Notes: generated by a model from the sequence alone, not told the origin. A DNA stretch of 64,000 nucleotides from Aliirhizobium wenxiniae (GCF_019511445.1 NZ_JAEUAN010000014.1:106862-170861); one strand, 5' to 3'; shown: positions 25,175-34,008, counted from the first letter of the stretch. Made by a program: numbers and translations.

Positions 25175-25570
25175 ATGAACAGGAAACAAGCCGTAGTTTT
25201 TGCCACCGCGATGTTCGTGGCAGGTAGTGCCATGGCACAGCAGTCCACGGTAAACGGCGCTGCCGGCGGCGCGGTGACGGGAGCAATTGTCGGCGGTCCG
25301 GTGGGTGCAGCTGTTGGCGGGGTTGTGGGCGCAGTCGCCGGAACCGCTATCGACCCACCGCCGGAACGCGTTGTAACTTACGTTCGTGAAGCTCCCATGC
25401 CCACTGATACCGTCGTTGTACAGGAAAAGGTGGTCGTCGGTGAACCGCTTCCATCGACTGTCGTCGTGCAGCAGGTTCCGGAAAATCCCAATTATTCCTA
25501 CGCAATTGTGAACAAGCAGCGCGTCATCGTCGAGCCTTCAAGCCGCAAGGTTATCCAGGTAATCAACTAA
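25175..25570 (+). CDS. Exported DUF1236-type protein with a glycine-rich segment
   Basis: The 131-residue protein has a signal peptide (MNRKQAVVFATAMFVAGSAM, then AQQ). A glycine/alanine/valine-rich stretch of about 40 residues follows, like a glycine zipper. The second half ends with PNYSYAIVNKQRVIVEPSSR, the short DUF1236 motif found in many periplasmic proteins of rhizobia. Function is unknown. The ribosome site AAAAGGAG is strong. An RpoE2-like promoter upstream and a good terminator downstream show a single-gene unit. Confidence 0.85.
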   Translation: MNRKQAVVFATAMFVAGSAMAQQSTVNGAAGGAVTGAIVGGPVGAAVGGVVGAVAGTAIDPPPERVVTYVREAPMPTDTVVVQEKVVVGEPLPSTVVVQQVPENPNYSYAIVNKQRVIVEPSSRKVIQVIN

Positions 25571-25590
25571 CCGGTCGGTTGGGCCCAGAT

Positions 25591-25624
25591 GGTGTGGTAG
25601 ATGGTATCTGCCACACCGATTTTC
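25591..25624 (+). terminator. Terminator after the DUF1236 gene
   Basis: A 12-pair stem (GGTGTGGTAGAT with ATCTGCCACACC, one G-U pair), a three-base loop and then GATTTTCTT. It begins 20 bases after the stop codon. Confidence 0.75.
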
Positions 25625-25640
25625 TTATGGGAGGTGGAAG

Positions 25641-25793
25641 ATGAAGTCGCTTGTTGCAGGCATTCTCGTCATTATGGGTGGAATGGTGGTGGTGCTCATA
25701 GGCCTTAACGATCCTATTCAGCAGCCGCGGGTCGGTTTCATCCCTGAGGCCCCCGCGAGCGGCTCGAGCCTGTCTTCCATATTAATCCGCTGA
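25641..25793 (+). CDS. Small membrane protein of 50 residues
   Basis: MKSLVAGILVIMGGMVVVLI forms one N-terminal membrane helix, or an uncleaved signal, followed by a proline-rich polar tail (PQQPRVGFIPEAPASG type). GGGAGGTGG seven bases before the ATG is a good ribosome site. No family is recognised. It ends about 50 bases before the histidine kinase gene. Confidence 0.55.
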   Translation: MKSLVAGILVIMGGMVVVLIGLNDPIQQPRVGFIPEAPASGSSLSSILIR

Positions 25794-25846
25794 ACTTTGC
25801 ATGCAGGTTTATCCGATAGGCGGATGTTGGAACTTGGAACGGGCCG

Positions 25847-27199
25847 GTGAAGTCAGCTCTAGATTTCGTGAACTCCCTTAGTCTCGCAAAGCAGTTTTTT
25901 CTGGCAGGTGGTATAGTTACCGCAATCGCCACGATCATCATCGGGCATCATGTCACAGAGCAGATTGCACAGACGGTTACGCGGAATGCTGCCGCTACTA
26001 CAGCCCTGTATGTCGACAGTATTATCGCGCCAGTTTTGCCGGACCTGACCCGCGAGACGAAGCTCGATGAGTCCATAGAGCGGACACTCGACGAAACCCT
26101 GGGCCAGGGCGCTCTCGGAAAGCGGTTGGTCTCTTTTCGCCTATGGCGCAAGGACGGCATGATCCTATATTCGAACGACAAGAAGCTTATGGGTCGTGTC
26201 GTGCCTCCTGGCGAAAGCCGAAAGCGTGCCTTCAATGGCGAACTTGTCGCGAAATTCGACGAGATCGATGATCCCGAAAGCGATGCTGAACAAGCGGTTG
26301 GGGAGCCTCTGCTCGAGATTTACAATCCAATCCTACAGCCTTGGTCTGGCCAGGTTGTTGCCGTCACAGAGTTTTACGAAAGGGCGGGAGAGCTCGAACT
26401 CAGCCTGACAAGGGCGCGTTTTAGAAGCTGGGTCGTGACTGTCACCGTAACGGCCGGTTTTTTTCTGATTCTCTCGGCGATCGTGCTGCGTGGAAGCCGG
26501 ACAATAGAACGTCAGCTGCAGGAAAACCTCGATCTTACCCTCCGCGTCAAGAAAGGGTCTCAGCGAGCGGTCGCCCTCAACGAAAAATTTCTCAGAAGGG
26601 TGGGTGCGGACCTGCACGATGGGCCAGCACAGCTTCTGGCCTACGCTGCTCTACGCATGGATAGCGAACAGATCCTCAGCGACGACAGCAACAGAGCTAC
26701 CCGTGAGGAAGAGGTTGCGACAATTAAAGAAAGCCTCGACGAGGCTATACGCGATATCCGCATCATCTGTCGTGGTTTGATCTTGCCGCACATCGAGACC
26801 TTGTCAGTCAGCGAAGCGGCCCGCCGAGCAGTCGAGCACTACCAATTACGTACAGGCGCATCGGTAGATAGTACGATCGAGCCGTTGAATGACGAGATAC
26901 CAGTGGCGGTGAAAATCTGCGCGTATAGGTTCATCCAGGAAGGACTCAACAACAGCTGGCGGCATGCCGATGGCAAAGGGCAACGGGTCGAAGTGAAACT
27001 TCTTGGCAGCGAGATTACAGTCATCGTGCAAGATGCTGGCCACGGCTTCAAAGCAGAAAACGCGTCATTGCTCGGTCTCGGCCTCTCAGGACTGCGTGAA
27101 CGCGTCGAAAGTCTTGGCGGAAAATTCGAAATAAATTCGTCTTTTGCCGGCACTACTCTAACTATGTTCCTCAATATCCACGATCCAATAGTGTCATGA
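25847..27199 (+). CDS. NarL-type sensor histidine kinase (HisKA_3)
   Basis: The 450-residue protein has a membrane helix at about residues 15-35, a periplasmic domain of about 160 residues with SFRLWRKDGMILYSNDKKLM, a second helix near 195-215 and a cytoplasmic kinase. The HisKA_3 box is GADLHDGPAQLLAYAALR with His about 257; the ATPase has ICAYRFIQEGLNNSWRHA and VQDAGHGF, then LGLSGLRERVESLGG. It starts at GTG and overlaps its response regulator by four bases (ATGA), so the two form one dedicated pair. The signal is unknown. Confidence 0.93.
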   Translation: MKSALDFVNSLSLAKQFFLAGGIVTAIATIIIGHHVTEQIAQTVTRNAAATTALYVDSIIAPVLPDLTRETKLDESIERTLDETLGQGALGKRLVSFRLWRKDGMILYSNDKKLMGRVVPPGESRKRAFNGELVAKFDEIDDPESDAEQAVGEPLLEIYNPILQPWSGQVVAVTEFYERAGELELSLTRARFRSWVVTVTVTAGFFLILSAIVLRGSRTIERQLQENLDLTLRVKKGSQRAVALNEKFLRRVGADLHDGPAQLLAYAALRMDSEQILSDDSNRATREEEVATIKESLDEAIRDIRIICRGLILPHIETLSVSEAARRAVEHYQLRTGASVDSTIEPLNDEIPVAVKICAYRFIQEGLNNSWRHADGKGQRVEVKLLGSEITVIVQDAGHGFKAENASLLGLGLSGLRERVESLGGKFEINSSFAGTTLTMFLNIHDPIVS

Positions 27200-27819
27200 C
27201 CGAGAAAATCCGCCTTGTGCTTGTCGATGATCATCCGATGTTTCGCGCGGGGGTCTATAAAAGTTTGGGAGATCTGGGCTTCGACATCGTCGGAGAGGGA
27301 GGCTCGGCGAGCGATGCCGTGTCGTTAGCCACGACGCACTGTCCTGAGGCTGTTTTGCTCGATATATCGATGCCGGGAAATGGCCTCTCCGCGGTCCAAA
27401 CTATCCTCGCCAAGGCTCCTGCTACCAAAGTGGTAATATTGACTGCATCTGAAGACGGGGACGATGTGCGTGCCGCGATGCAGTCAGGAGCGTGTGGTTA
27501 TGTTCTTAAAGGTATCGGGTCTCGCGACCTGGCAAGCGTGGTTAGGACTGTTGTACTTGGCGGAAGTTATGTCCCCCCCAACTTGAGCGCGAGACTGATT
27601 GCGGAAAGCAAGCCGCATCCAGCCGCTATGCATGAGCATGATGGGCTTAGTGCGCGCGAGCGTGAGGTCATGGATCTGATCGCGGTGGGCATGAGTAACA
27701 AGTTGGTTGCGCGAAAGCTCGGCCTTCACGAGAAAACGGTCAAGCACCACGCAACCCGCATCTTCGCGAAGCTTAGCGTCTCAAATCGAACCGAGGCCGC
27801 CCTGCGCTGGCGTAGATAG
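27196..27819 (+). CDS. LuxR/NarL-family response regulator
   Basis: The 207-residue protein has a receiver (VLVDDHPMFRAGV, phospho-accepting Asp in LLDISMPG, lysine in YVLKGI) and a C-terminal LuxR helix-turn-helix (LSAREREVMDLIAVGMSNKL, then ARKLGLHEKTVKHH). It is translated with the upstream kinase and is its evident partner. Target genes cannot be read from the window. Confidence 0.95.
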   Translation: MTEKIRLVLVDDHPMFRAGVYKSLGDLGFDIVGEGGSASDAVSLATTHCPEAVLLDISMPGNGLSAVQTILAKAPATKVVILTASEDGDDVRAAMQSGACGYVLKGIGSRDLASVVRTVVLGGSYVPPNLSARLIAESKPHPAAMHEHDGLSAREREVMDLIAVGMSNKLVARKLGLHEKTVKHHATRIFAKLSVSNRTEAALRWRR

Positions 27820-27829
27820 ATCCTTGTTC

Positions 27830-28363
27830 TCATTTGAGCAGAGATTGAATCCGAGCCCGGTCAACAGAGGTTGCAGGACGGTCCACGATTGTGCGCCCCC
27901 TCCGATCAATCATCGAGAAGCGCCGATTGGTGAGGCGTTCCAAGATCCCGTTCGAGTATCGAATTTCTACGGTACTGCCTCTGACAGAAACTGAGTAGCC
28001 GCCCGGCTGCTGATTGGCTTCGGTGACACCCGCAGAATTACTAGATCTGCCCTTGCTATTATCATCTCCTGCGGAATTTCTTCTTCCGAAGCCTTGGCCG
28101 CCGTTTCCGCCGCCGTTTCCGCCGCCGTTTCCGCCGCCGTTTCCGCCGCCGTTTCCGCCGCCGTTTCCGCCGCCGTTTCCGCCGCCGTTTCCGCCGCCGT
28201 TTCCGCCGCCGTTTCCGCCGCCGTTTCCGCCGCCATTTCCACCGCCACTCCTTGCAAGTGCCGGGCTAGCGGTCGCAACAGCCTCCAGCGCGATGAGGCT
28301 GGCTGGTCGCGCTGAACTATGCAAAAAGGCGATTCCCGCTATGAGCGATCTGCGTGAAATCAT
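27830..28363 (-). CDS. Exported protein with a GGGN tandem-repeat region
   Basis: The 177-residue protein starts MISRRSLIAGIAFLHSS behind GGAGGG and has a signal sequence ending near PALARS. Twelve tandem copies of the four-residue unit GGGN follow. The C-terminal part (GGYSVSVRGSTVEIRYSNGI, LERLTNRRFSMIDRRGRTIV) is a compact domain also found in other small rhizobial exported proteins; function unknown. The repeat could act as a flexible linker. It converges with the response regulator gene, ten bases away. Confidence 0.75.
   Translation of the reverse strand: MISRRSLIAGIAFLHSSARPASLIALEAVATASPALARSGGGNGGGNGGGNGGGNGGGNGGGNGGGNGGGNGGGNGGGNGGGNGGGNGGQGFGRRNSAGDDNSKGRSSNSAGVTEANQQPGGYSVSVRGSTVEIRYSNGILERLTNRRFSMIDRRGRTIVDRPATSVDRARIQSLLK
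28097..28240. repeat. Twelve tandem copies of a 12-bp unit
   Basis: The unit GCCGCCGTTTCC repeats twelve times with one substitution in the last copy and encodes GGGN on the minus strand. The near identity of the copies at the DNA level points to recent slippage or expansion. Confidence 0.95.
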
Positions 28364-28495
28364 CAGACCCTCCATCTTAGATTACTTCGCGCTCGGTTGT
28401 TGACGGTCTTGGGCGTGGCCCTAGCCCCCCTTTTCAAAAAGAAAGTTTTTCGTCCGCTGCAACAGAACCGTCGCCGAAAGAGCGAGACCTTCAGA

Positions 28496-28792
28496 TTAGT
28501 GTATGGTCGCGTTTGTGATCTCATATTGCGATGGTATCGCTTGAATGGTGAATTGGCAGGCAAGTTCCACGGCCTCAGCCATTGAGCATCCCTCGGCGTC
28601 CTGTGGCAGATGCTCGAAAATTTCTAAGATTTCGGTGAGCATCTGGGCTGAGGTCGCCCAGCGTCTCTGTGCTTGAGGATCGAGCATCAAGAAGCTCCGA
28701 TTAACCTCTTTTTTTAATCCAGCGAAAAGCGACTGTCTTTGTTGATACGTAGGGTAGATGAGGACGTTTCGCATTGCATTTTCCAGCTGCAC
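28496..28792 (-). CDS. Small hypothetical protein
   Basis: The 98-residue protein starts at a GTG (VQLENAMRNVLIYPTYQQRQ) preceded by GGGAGGAACG, a strong ribosome site at good distance. It is helical and acidic at the end (QMLTEILEIFEHLPQDAEGC). No family is recognised. A start at 28819 would add nine residues but has no ribosome site. Confidence 0.6.
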   Translation of the reverse strand: MQLENAMRNVLIYPTYQQRQSLFAGLKKEVNRSFLMLDPQAQRRWATSAQMLTEILEIFEHLPQDAEGCSMAEAVELACQFTIQAIPSQYEITNATIH

Positions 28793-29102
28793 TTCCGTTC
28801 CTCCCTGTGGACCACACAATATCTTAGCAAGGGCGCTGGTGTTAAGTAACCGACCAAGGTCTAAGGCAGAGCAGCTGATCTGCCCATACCGCCTTATATG
28901 CTAGTTGGTCTTCGATTATGTCGAACTACCGACGTGATACGAGATCAGATCAGCTTTCGGGGCGGCGAAAGGGCGCCTCTTCAGGCTACCCTCAGCTAAG
29001 TTCAGATACCGCCGCGGCGGTATCGAAGCCTTTCCTGCTCGACCTGCTTTGCGTCATAGGCTCAAGCCTTTCGTCGAATCCTTTCCAGCCTTGCTGTTCA
29101 TA
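28793..29102. other. Intergenic stretch containing a GC-rich palindrome
   Basis: No gene is supported. A perfect 20-bp palindrome at 29005-29024 is listed next. Confidence 0.45.
29005..29024. repeat. Perfect 20-bp palindrome
   Basis: GATACCGCCG followed by its exact reverse complement CGGCGGTATC. It has no T-run on either side, so it is not a standard terminator; a protein-binding site is possible. Confidence 0.6.
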
Positions 29103-29357
29103 TCAAACGCGACCTTCTGCAGGATCGACCCAGTTGGAGCGTTTAAGGATAGCTTCAGCTTCTGGTGCCAGAGCGTCCTCCACCTTGGCAGTGACGAGTG
29201 TGCCACCGCGACGGACGCCTTCTGCATAGAAATGCGCATCGCGTTCTGGGACGCCGGAGCTCGTCAGCCCGACGATAATACCGCCGGCTGCCCCACCAGC
29301 AACCGCGCCGGCTGCAGCGCCAGCGGCGGTTGCAGGCATGTGAAACATCCGCTCCAC
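29103..29357 (-). pseudogene. C-terminal half of a glycine-zipper stress protein
   Basis: The 84 codons begin in FHMPATAAGAAAGAVAGGAA and end GVPERDAHFYAEGVRRGGTL and VDPAEGRV, the C-terminal half of general stress proteins common in rhizobia (about 180 residues, heat-induced YflT-like N-terminal domain followed by a glycine zipper). The N-terminal domain is missing; only 21 bases separate this piece from the next gene. A GTG could start translation, but no ribosome site is seen. Confidence 0.7.
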
Positions 29358-29378
29358 ATGCCCTCGATTGCGTACTAG

Positions 29379-29630
29379 TTAGCAGCGGTCGACATATCGG
29401 CGTCCGTATTGGTCGCGGTAGTAGCAGCGGCCAGGCTGCTCTGCGACCCTGCCGATCAAAGCGCCCGAGACACCGCCAATTGCGGCGCCGACGGCTGCGC
29501 CGCGGACGTTGCCGGTAGCGACGCCGCCTATGACAGCCCCGGTTGCCGCTCCAACCCCCGCCCCTTGTTCGGTTGCCGTGCAAGCGGCGAGAGATGCTGC
29601 CATAAGGCTGATGATTACAATGCGTTTCAT
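29379..29630 (-). CDS. Small glycine-zipper lipoprotein
   Basis: The 83-residue protein starts MKRIVIISLMAASLAACTAT, a lipoprotein signal with the lipobox LAAC. A glycine-zipper stretch follows (GAGVGAATGAVIGGVATGNV) and then a cysteine-containing end (RCYYRDQYGRRYVDRC). It should be anchored in the outer membrane. GGGAGGATATCC before the ATG supports the start. Related proteins are called 17-kDa surface antigen-like or YMGG/glycine-zipper proteins; the exact role is unknown. Confidence 0.85.
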   Translation of the reverse strand: MKRIVIISLMAASLAACTATEQGAGVGAATGAVIGGVATGNVRGAAVGAAIGGVSGALIGRVAEQPGRCYYRDQYGRRYVDRC

Positions 29631-29964
29631 GGATATCCTCCCTGTTGAATCCACCACGTCTGTCCCAATCCTCGATTGGAAGGCAGTGCCGATGCCCTTG
29701 GAAATATGTTGCGGCAACGCTCAAAGTCCATTCCCGCTGGACCTTTGGCCCGAAAGCTCAACCTAACGGGCGGCACGGAGTGGCAAATGTCCCGCGGATC
29801 AATCGAAGCAGTTCCAACGCGGCCTTTTCGTCAAAATAAGAGAAAAGCTAGACTTTCCAACAATGCGTCCGAGCTCGTCGAAACCTTTCTTTGCTTTCCA
29901 ACCGGGACCTCGTCGATCGCTCTTGCGGTATGGCAGCGTGACGATGGGACTGAAGTCCTAGTCT
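29631..29964. other. Intergenic stretch upstream of a lipoprotein gene
   Basis: A plus-strand frame at 29676-29978 has no ribosome site and is probably chance. Nothing else is supported. Confidence 0.4.
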
Positions 29965-29990
29965 GGAACGAGCCGTGATCGTCTCACGTT
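29965..29990 (+). promoter_or_regulatory. EcfG/RpoE2-type promoter before a DUF982 gene
   Basis: GGAAC (29965-29969), 18 bases and GTT (29988-29990). The DUF982 coding region begins about 30 bases downstream with an AGGAG ribosome site between. Confidence 0.68.
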
Positions 29991-30021
29991 CGAGGGAAAG
30001 GAGGTTGGGACCAGGAGCAAC

Positions 30022-30270
30022 GTTACGCAGAACGACCTATGGGAAGCCACTTATGAAATCAGCCTCGATTGTGGCGACCACTTTAAACGCGTTGGCAATA
30101 GCCGAGAAGCCTTGGAAGTCTTGATGACCTGCTGGCCCCGGCCCGCCGGGAAAAATTTCAAGGTTGCAAAAAAAGCTTGCCTCGGTGCGCTAAAGGGGAA
30201 CGTCAGCTCCGTAGTGGCGGCCCAAGCTTTTCTGAATGCGGCGAAAGAAGTTGGGTTGCTGAGGCCTTAA
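30022..30270 (+). pseudogene. DUF982 gene whose start codon appears to be destroyed
   Basis: The frame reads TQNDLWEATYEISLDCGDHF, EALEVLMTCWPRPAG and ACLGALKGNVSS, then AFLNAAKEVGLLRP, a full-length DUF982 protein of about 82 residues, a family abundant in rhizobia. The codon where relatives start is GTT (30022), placed four bases after AGGAG; no ATG, GTG or TTG occurs in frame near it. One base change from GTG would explain this. Promoter and body are intact, so the gene is either newly inactive or uses a very rare start. Confidence 0.65.
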
Positions 30271-30335
30271 GCGACCGTGCCAGAAACAAAATAAAGCAAT
30301 GATGCAGGACCAGCCCATATCGGACTATCGGCCTA

Positions 30336-30360
30336 GGAACAAACAGTCTCCAACGACATT
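30336..30360 (+). promoter_or_regulatory. RpoE2-like promoter of the BA14K-type gene
   Basis: GGAAC (30336-30340), 18 bases and TT; the base before TT is A. The ATG lies 31 bases downstream. Confidence 0.5.
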
Positions 30361-30391
30361 TTGGATAGCAAATCCATAAGGTTGATATCCT

Positions 30392-31039
30392 ATGCGCGAA
30401 CTATTAACAGGTCTTGTTCTAGCTTCTTGCCTCCTGCCGATCGCAGCGGCTGGGATGCGGGTGTCATCCTATCTGACGGCACCTATTGCGCCGCATCAAT
30501 TCGCGGATATTTATGGCGAGCCACTTTGGTCGCCCGAGGTGCGGAGGGTTGATACCAGCTTGCAGGCTTACGAGAGGCTTCCCGCTGTGTTACCCGAGAA
30601 TACGCTCCTAGCCGAAGCGAAGTCCGGGCAGCGCGTGAATGTGCCGCCAAGCTCCACGAACAAACCCGATGTGACCGGGGCGGGGGTTGCTTTGCTGTCC
30701 GAAACACTATCCACCAAGGCGCAGGAGTGGTGTGGTGCTCGGTACCGCTCATATAATGCTGCCGACAACACATATCAGCCATATGGGGGCGGGCCGCGGC
30801 GCGCCTGTGCCGCTCCGATCGAAGCGGCCTCCGTCGCCGTTGAGCAGGTCGCCGACGGCGGTGCGAGCGATCCAAACGTGAACGAGCGGTGGTGCATGGA
30901 GCGATACACCTCATATCGGATAGAGGACAACACGTATCAACCTTTTTCGGGTGGCAGGAAGGTGTGCTCCGGGCCGATATCGGAGTCGGCAAACATCTCG
31001 ATCAGGAGTGCTGCGGACGCTACTGTTGCCCAGTTCTAA
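30392..31039 (+). CDS. Exported BA14K-like protein with two repeats
   Basis: The 215-residue protein has a signal peptide (MRELLTGLVLASCLLPIAAA) and two copies of the BA14K motif, WCGARYRSYNAADNTYQPYG and WCMERYTSYRIEDNTYQPFS, each followed by a glycine and a cysteine-containing turn. BA14K proteins are surface-exposed lectin-like antigens first described in Brucella. Most family members carry one motif; two are less usual. The region between signal and motifs is proline-rich and disordered. An RpoE2-like promoter suggests stress control. Confidence 0.82.
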   Translation: MRELLTGLVLASCLLPIAAAGMRVSSYLTAPIAPHQFADIYGEPLWSPEVRRVDTSLQAYERLPAVLPENTLLAEAKSGQRVNVPPSSTNKPDVTGAGVALLSETLSTKAQEWCGARYRSYNAADNTYQPYGGGPRRACAAPIEAASVAVEQVADGGASDPNVNERWCMERYTSYRIEDNTYQPFSGGRKVCSGPISESANISIRSAADATVAQF

Positions 31040-31821
31040 AGCCTCCCGGCTCGCTGAAACCGGGGATACAGGCCCTCATGCCCGTACGGGGAGGCCGATG
31101 GCGAGCAGGCGGGCGACGGATTCCGTTCGAATTTGCGCGAGATGCCCGCAGCGAAAGTGCAAAGACGAAGTTCAAGTTTGATGACTGGGTCTTCCTGCAT
31201 GATGATAACCACCTGACGGCCCGTGCTTCGCTGACGAAGCATGGTATCGAACTCGTAACCCTGAGCGCGTTCTACGAGCGGATGTCCTCAGCCGGCAGTG
31301 CTCTCGACAGTCCTCGAAACAAAGCGAATCACGATCATGTGTCGGAGGCCGTGCCGCGCGCTGCCATTGCGTTTGTAGTGAGAAGGCCATCGCACAGTTT
31401 TAGTCACTCTCGAATCGCGGGGACCCGCCGGCCAGCAGAGCACGTGATTAGGTTCTCAGGCATTCACGGCGATTGGCAAAGGTGATCCGGCCAAGACCGT
31501 TTCTGGTCATTCTGCACACTGTGATGCAGCGGTTGGTGACGCGAACCACATCTGCCACCTTCGGTCTCAGATCGTTGCCCATTCGCCTCCTTATCATAAT
31601 AGTCTCATCGCGCCAGTTCTGCCAGAACCGGCGCTGAAGACGATACTTACCGGCATACCTGACCTTGTATCGTTATGCTTAAGAAAGCCGTCGGCGACGG
31701 CTGAGAGGAGCCTTGGACGATCGCGCCCGAAGCGCCGCGCTCGGCGCGGTCGGCCGCCGCCGTTTTCAAGTGCAGGCCATGCTTTCGGAACAGCGAGCTC
31801 ACCTTTGTCGTATAACTGAGG
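31040..31821. other. Long stretch without a confident gene
   Basis: On the minus strand 31448-31582 a 44-codon frame starts at an ATG behind AAGGAGGCGA and reads MGNDLRPKVADVVRVTNRC; it is the only part with a good ribosome site, but no family is recognised. A plus-strand frame across 31040-31485 shows no known domain. Confidence 0.4.
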
Positions 31822-34008
31822 CTAGACGGCGGACACTATCTGGGCCTCAGAAGTTGCAGCAGATACATAAGCAATAGCCGCCTCTCTTGGCAGAGGCCGA
31901 GACATGAGGAAGCCTTGTAGATCGTCGCAGCCCAGACTTTCTAGTGCTTCACGCTGTTCGGTCGTCTCAACGCCTTCCGCCGTGATTTTCAGCCCCTTAG
32001 CGCGCGCCATGTCAATCATCGCAATCACGAGCGCGCGGCTGTCGCTTCGATGCATGTCGTCGATGAAAGACTTGTCGATCTTTATTCGATCAACTTCGAC
32101 CTTCTGCACCCTGGAGAAAGACGAGTAGCCGGTCCCAAAATCATCGATAGCAAAACGGACGCCTGCTGTCCGCAGCGTGGAGATAGTTCGTCCGAGCTCC
32201 CCACAATTATCGATGGTCGCGCTTTCGGTCATCTCGATCTCCAGCCTGTCGGGACTCAGGTTCCATCGAGCAAGAGTTGTCAGAACACGCAACGCATAGC
32301 CAGGAGCTTCGAGTTCACGAGCGGAAGCATTGACCGCGACTGTAATGTCAGGAAGTTCAGCCAGCGTCCTGCACGCGTCTTCAAGTACAAGCGAGCCGAT
32401 CTCGCGGATTAGACCCATCTCCTCGGCGAGCGGAATGAACTCGTCGGGGCTGATATATCCGAGAGTATGGTGCTTCCAACGAGCGAGTGCTTCCAGCGAA
32501 CAGATCCTCCCGTTGCTTGCCGAATATACCGGTTGATAAAAGGTCTCGATCTGGCTGCCGGACACGACCGCAGATCGCAGATCGCTTTCCAGTGCTCTGC
32601 GCTTGCGCAGCAGTTCGTCCATGTGATCTCCGAATATCGCGTAGGTATTCCTCCCGGCAGCCTTAGCGTGATACAGTGCAATGTCTGCCTGACGTGTGAG
32701 TTCAGCCGGATCGCATGGTCCGCGTGCAATGGCTACACCAATGCTGGCTCCGATTACGATGTGCGCCGTTTCGATCTCGAAGGGGACCTTCAAGCCTTGA
32801 ACAAGCGCGTCCGCGAGCTTCTCCACTTGGAGCGCATAATCCTTTTGCAGCAGAACCGTGAATTCGTCGCCACCAATTCGCGCGATGAGAGCTTCGGGCA
32901 GGAGATCACGCATGCGTTCGGCCGCCAAGCTGATCAGCTTGTCGCCAATTGGGTGGCCGAAGGTGTCGTTAACAGCCTTGAAGCGATCGAGATCAACGAA
33001 AAGCACAGTGTGTCGTTCGTCATCTAAAGCCTCCTGCAGCCGACGATTGAGCTCGTCGTTGAAATGTGAGCGGTTCGCGAGACCGGTCAGCGCGTCGTGG
33101 CAAGCCTGATGGCTAAGCTCTGCGCGGCTCGCAGCGAGGCGTTCCGTTCGACGCCAAATAGCGCCTCCAGCCAAGCTGCTTCCAGCGAATAGCGCCACGA
33201 ATGCAAGGATGAGGGCAGGGGTTGTGGCCTCCAGGACATGGTGCCCTGGCCGAAACGGTTTCCATTCGAAGTATCCGAAGATTTCCCCATCTCGATCTTT
33301 CAACGGCACGAACGCTAGACTGCGATCCCGTGGCCGCGTTGCCGAAAATTGCAGTTCGGAAAATGCGTACTCCTTGCCGATAACAGTCGGCAAATCGCCG
33401 TCGAGAAACCGCACCACGACGTGAAGCATCTCACTGCCGGCTGTCTGCTCGACATCGCCCGTGTCGGACACGATTGGTTTGACGCTCACGATCGCCGGGC
33501 GAAACCCGACATAGGATAGATCTGTTTCGCCGATCGAGAGGATCTTCTCATTAGTGCCGTCGGCGTCACCGGCAACGAGCCGGCCTTGAAGCGTCTCTGC
33601 AAGTGGAAGGTATGCGCCTCGGAGGTCGCCGGGAGTAGGGGCGTAGTCCGAGTCTGCGGAGAATTGGTACAAGGGCGCGAGGTCAGATGTCAGGACAAGA
33701 GCGGCGTCGTGACCAAAGTAGCTATGCATCCACGAGCCGAGATTTGCATCGATCCACTCGATGTTTCCAGCTCGAGCATTTCTTACGGCATCGTCCCAGA
33801 CCGTGGCACTTTCCTGATCATGAGCGATCCCCGCCTTCAGTTTTGCAATTGTCAAGGTGACGAGATCGCGTTGCCTCAAAACCGCAACGGCGTCGCTGCG
33901 AGCGGCCGCCCAGCTTAAGCTGAAGAGAAGTAAACTACACAGGACGAGAGAACCGCAAGCCGGGAGTACCCCTCGTAGAAACCATTGAGATTGAAGCTGC
34001 TTTGTCAT
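31822..34008 (-). CDS. Membrane GGDEF-EAL protein with a CHASE4-type sensor
   Basis: The 728-residue protein has an N-terminal membrane helix, a periplasmic CHASE4-like domain (ATVWDDAVRNARAGNIEWID, LYQFSADSDYAPT), a second helix near 260-285 and two cytoplasmic domains. The GGDEF site is intact (IGGDEF near 379), and so is the EAL site: EAL near 505, N in VAVNAS, EMTES, DDFGTGYSS, KIDKSF, AEGVET and LQGFLMSRPL. Both synthesis and hydrolysis of cyclic di-GMP are therefore possible. It stands alone, and its sensor probably chooses the direction. Target processes (motility, biofilm) are inferred from the family. Confidence 0.94.
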   Translation of the reverse strand: MTKQLQSQWFLRGVLPACGSLVLCSLLLFSLSWAAARSDAVAVLRQRDLVTLTIAKLKAGIAHDQESATVWDDAVRNARAGNIEWIDANLGSWMHSYFGHDAALVLTSDLAPLYQFSADSDYAPTPGDLRGAYLPLAETLQGRLVAGDADGTNEKILSIGETDLSYVGFRPAIVSVKPIVSDTGDVEQTAGSEMLHVVVRFLDGDLPTVIGKEYAFSELQFSATRPRDRSLAFVPLKDRDGEIFGYFEWKPFRPGHHVLEATTPALILAFVALFAGSSLAGGAIWRRTERLAASRAELSHQACHDALTGLANRSHFNDELNRRLQEALDDERHTVLFVDLDRFKAVNDTFGHPIGDKLISLAAERMRDLLPEALIARIGGDEFTVLLQKDYALQVEKLADALVQGLKVPFEIETAHIVIGASIGVAIARGPCDPAELTRQADIALYHAKAAGRNTYAIFGDHMDELLRKRRALESDLRSAVVSGSQIETFYQPVYSASNGRICSLEALARWKHHTLGYISPDEFIPLAEEMGLIREIGSLVLEDACRTLAELPDITVAVNASARELEAPGYALRVLTTLARWNLSPDRLEIEMTESATIDNCGELGRTISTLRTAGVRFAIDDFGTGYSSFSRVQKVEVDRIKIDKSFIDDMHRSDSRALVIAMIDMARAKGLKITAEGVETTEQREALESLGCDDLQGFLMSRPLPREAAIAYVSAATSEAQIVSAV

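Noticed and set aside
28097..28240. Possible CRISPR-like array
   Set aside because: The 12-bp units are adjacent with no spacers and encode a GGGN repeat in a clear protein-coding frame.
28014..28403. Proline-rich plus-strand frame across the repeat
   Set aside because: It is the antisense reading of the glycine-rich gene, whose signal peptide and ribosome site are convincing.
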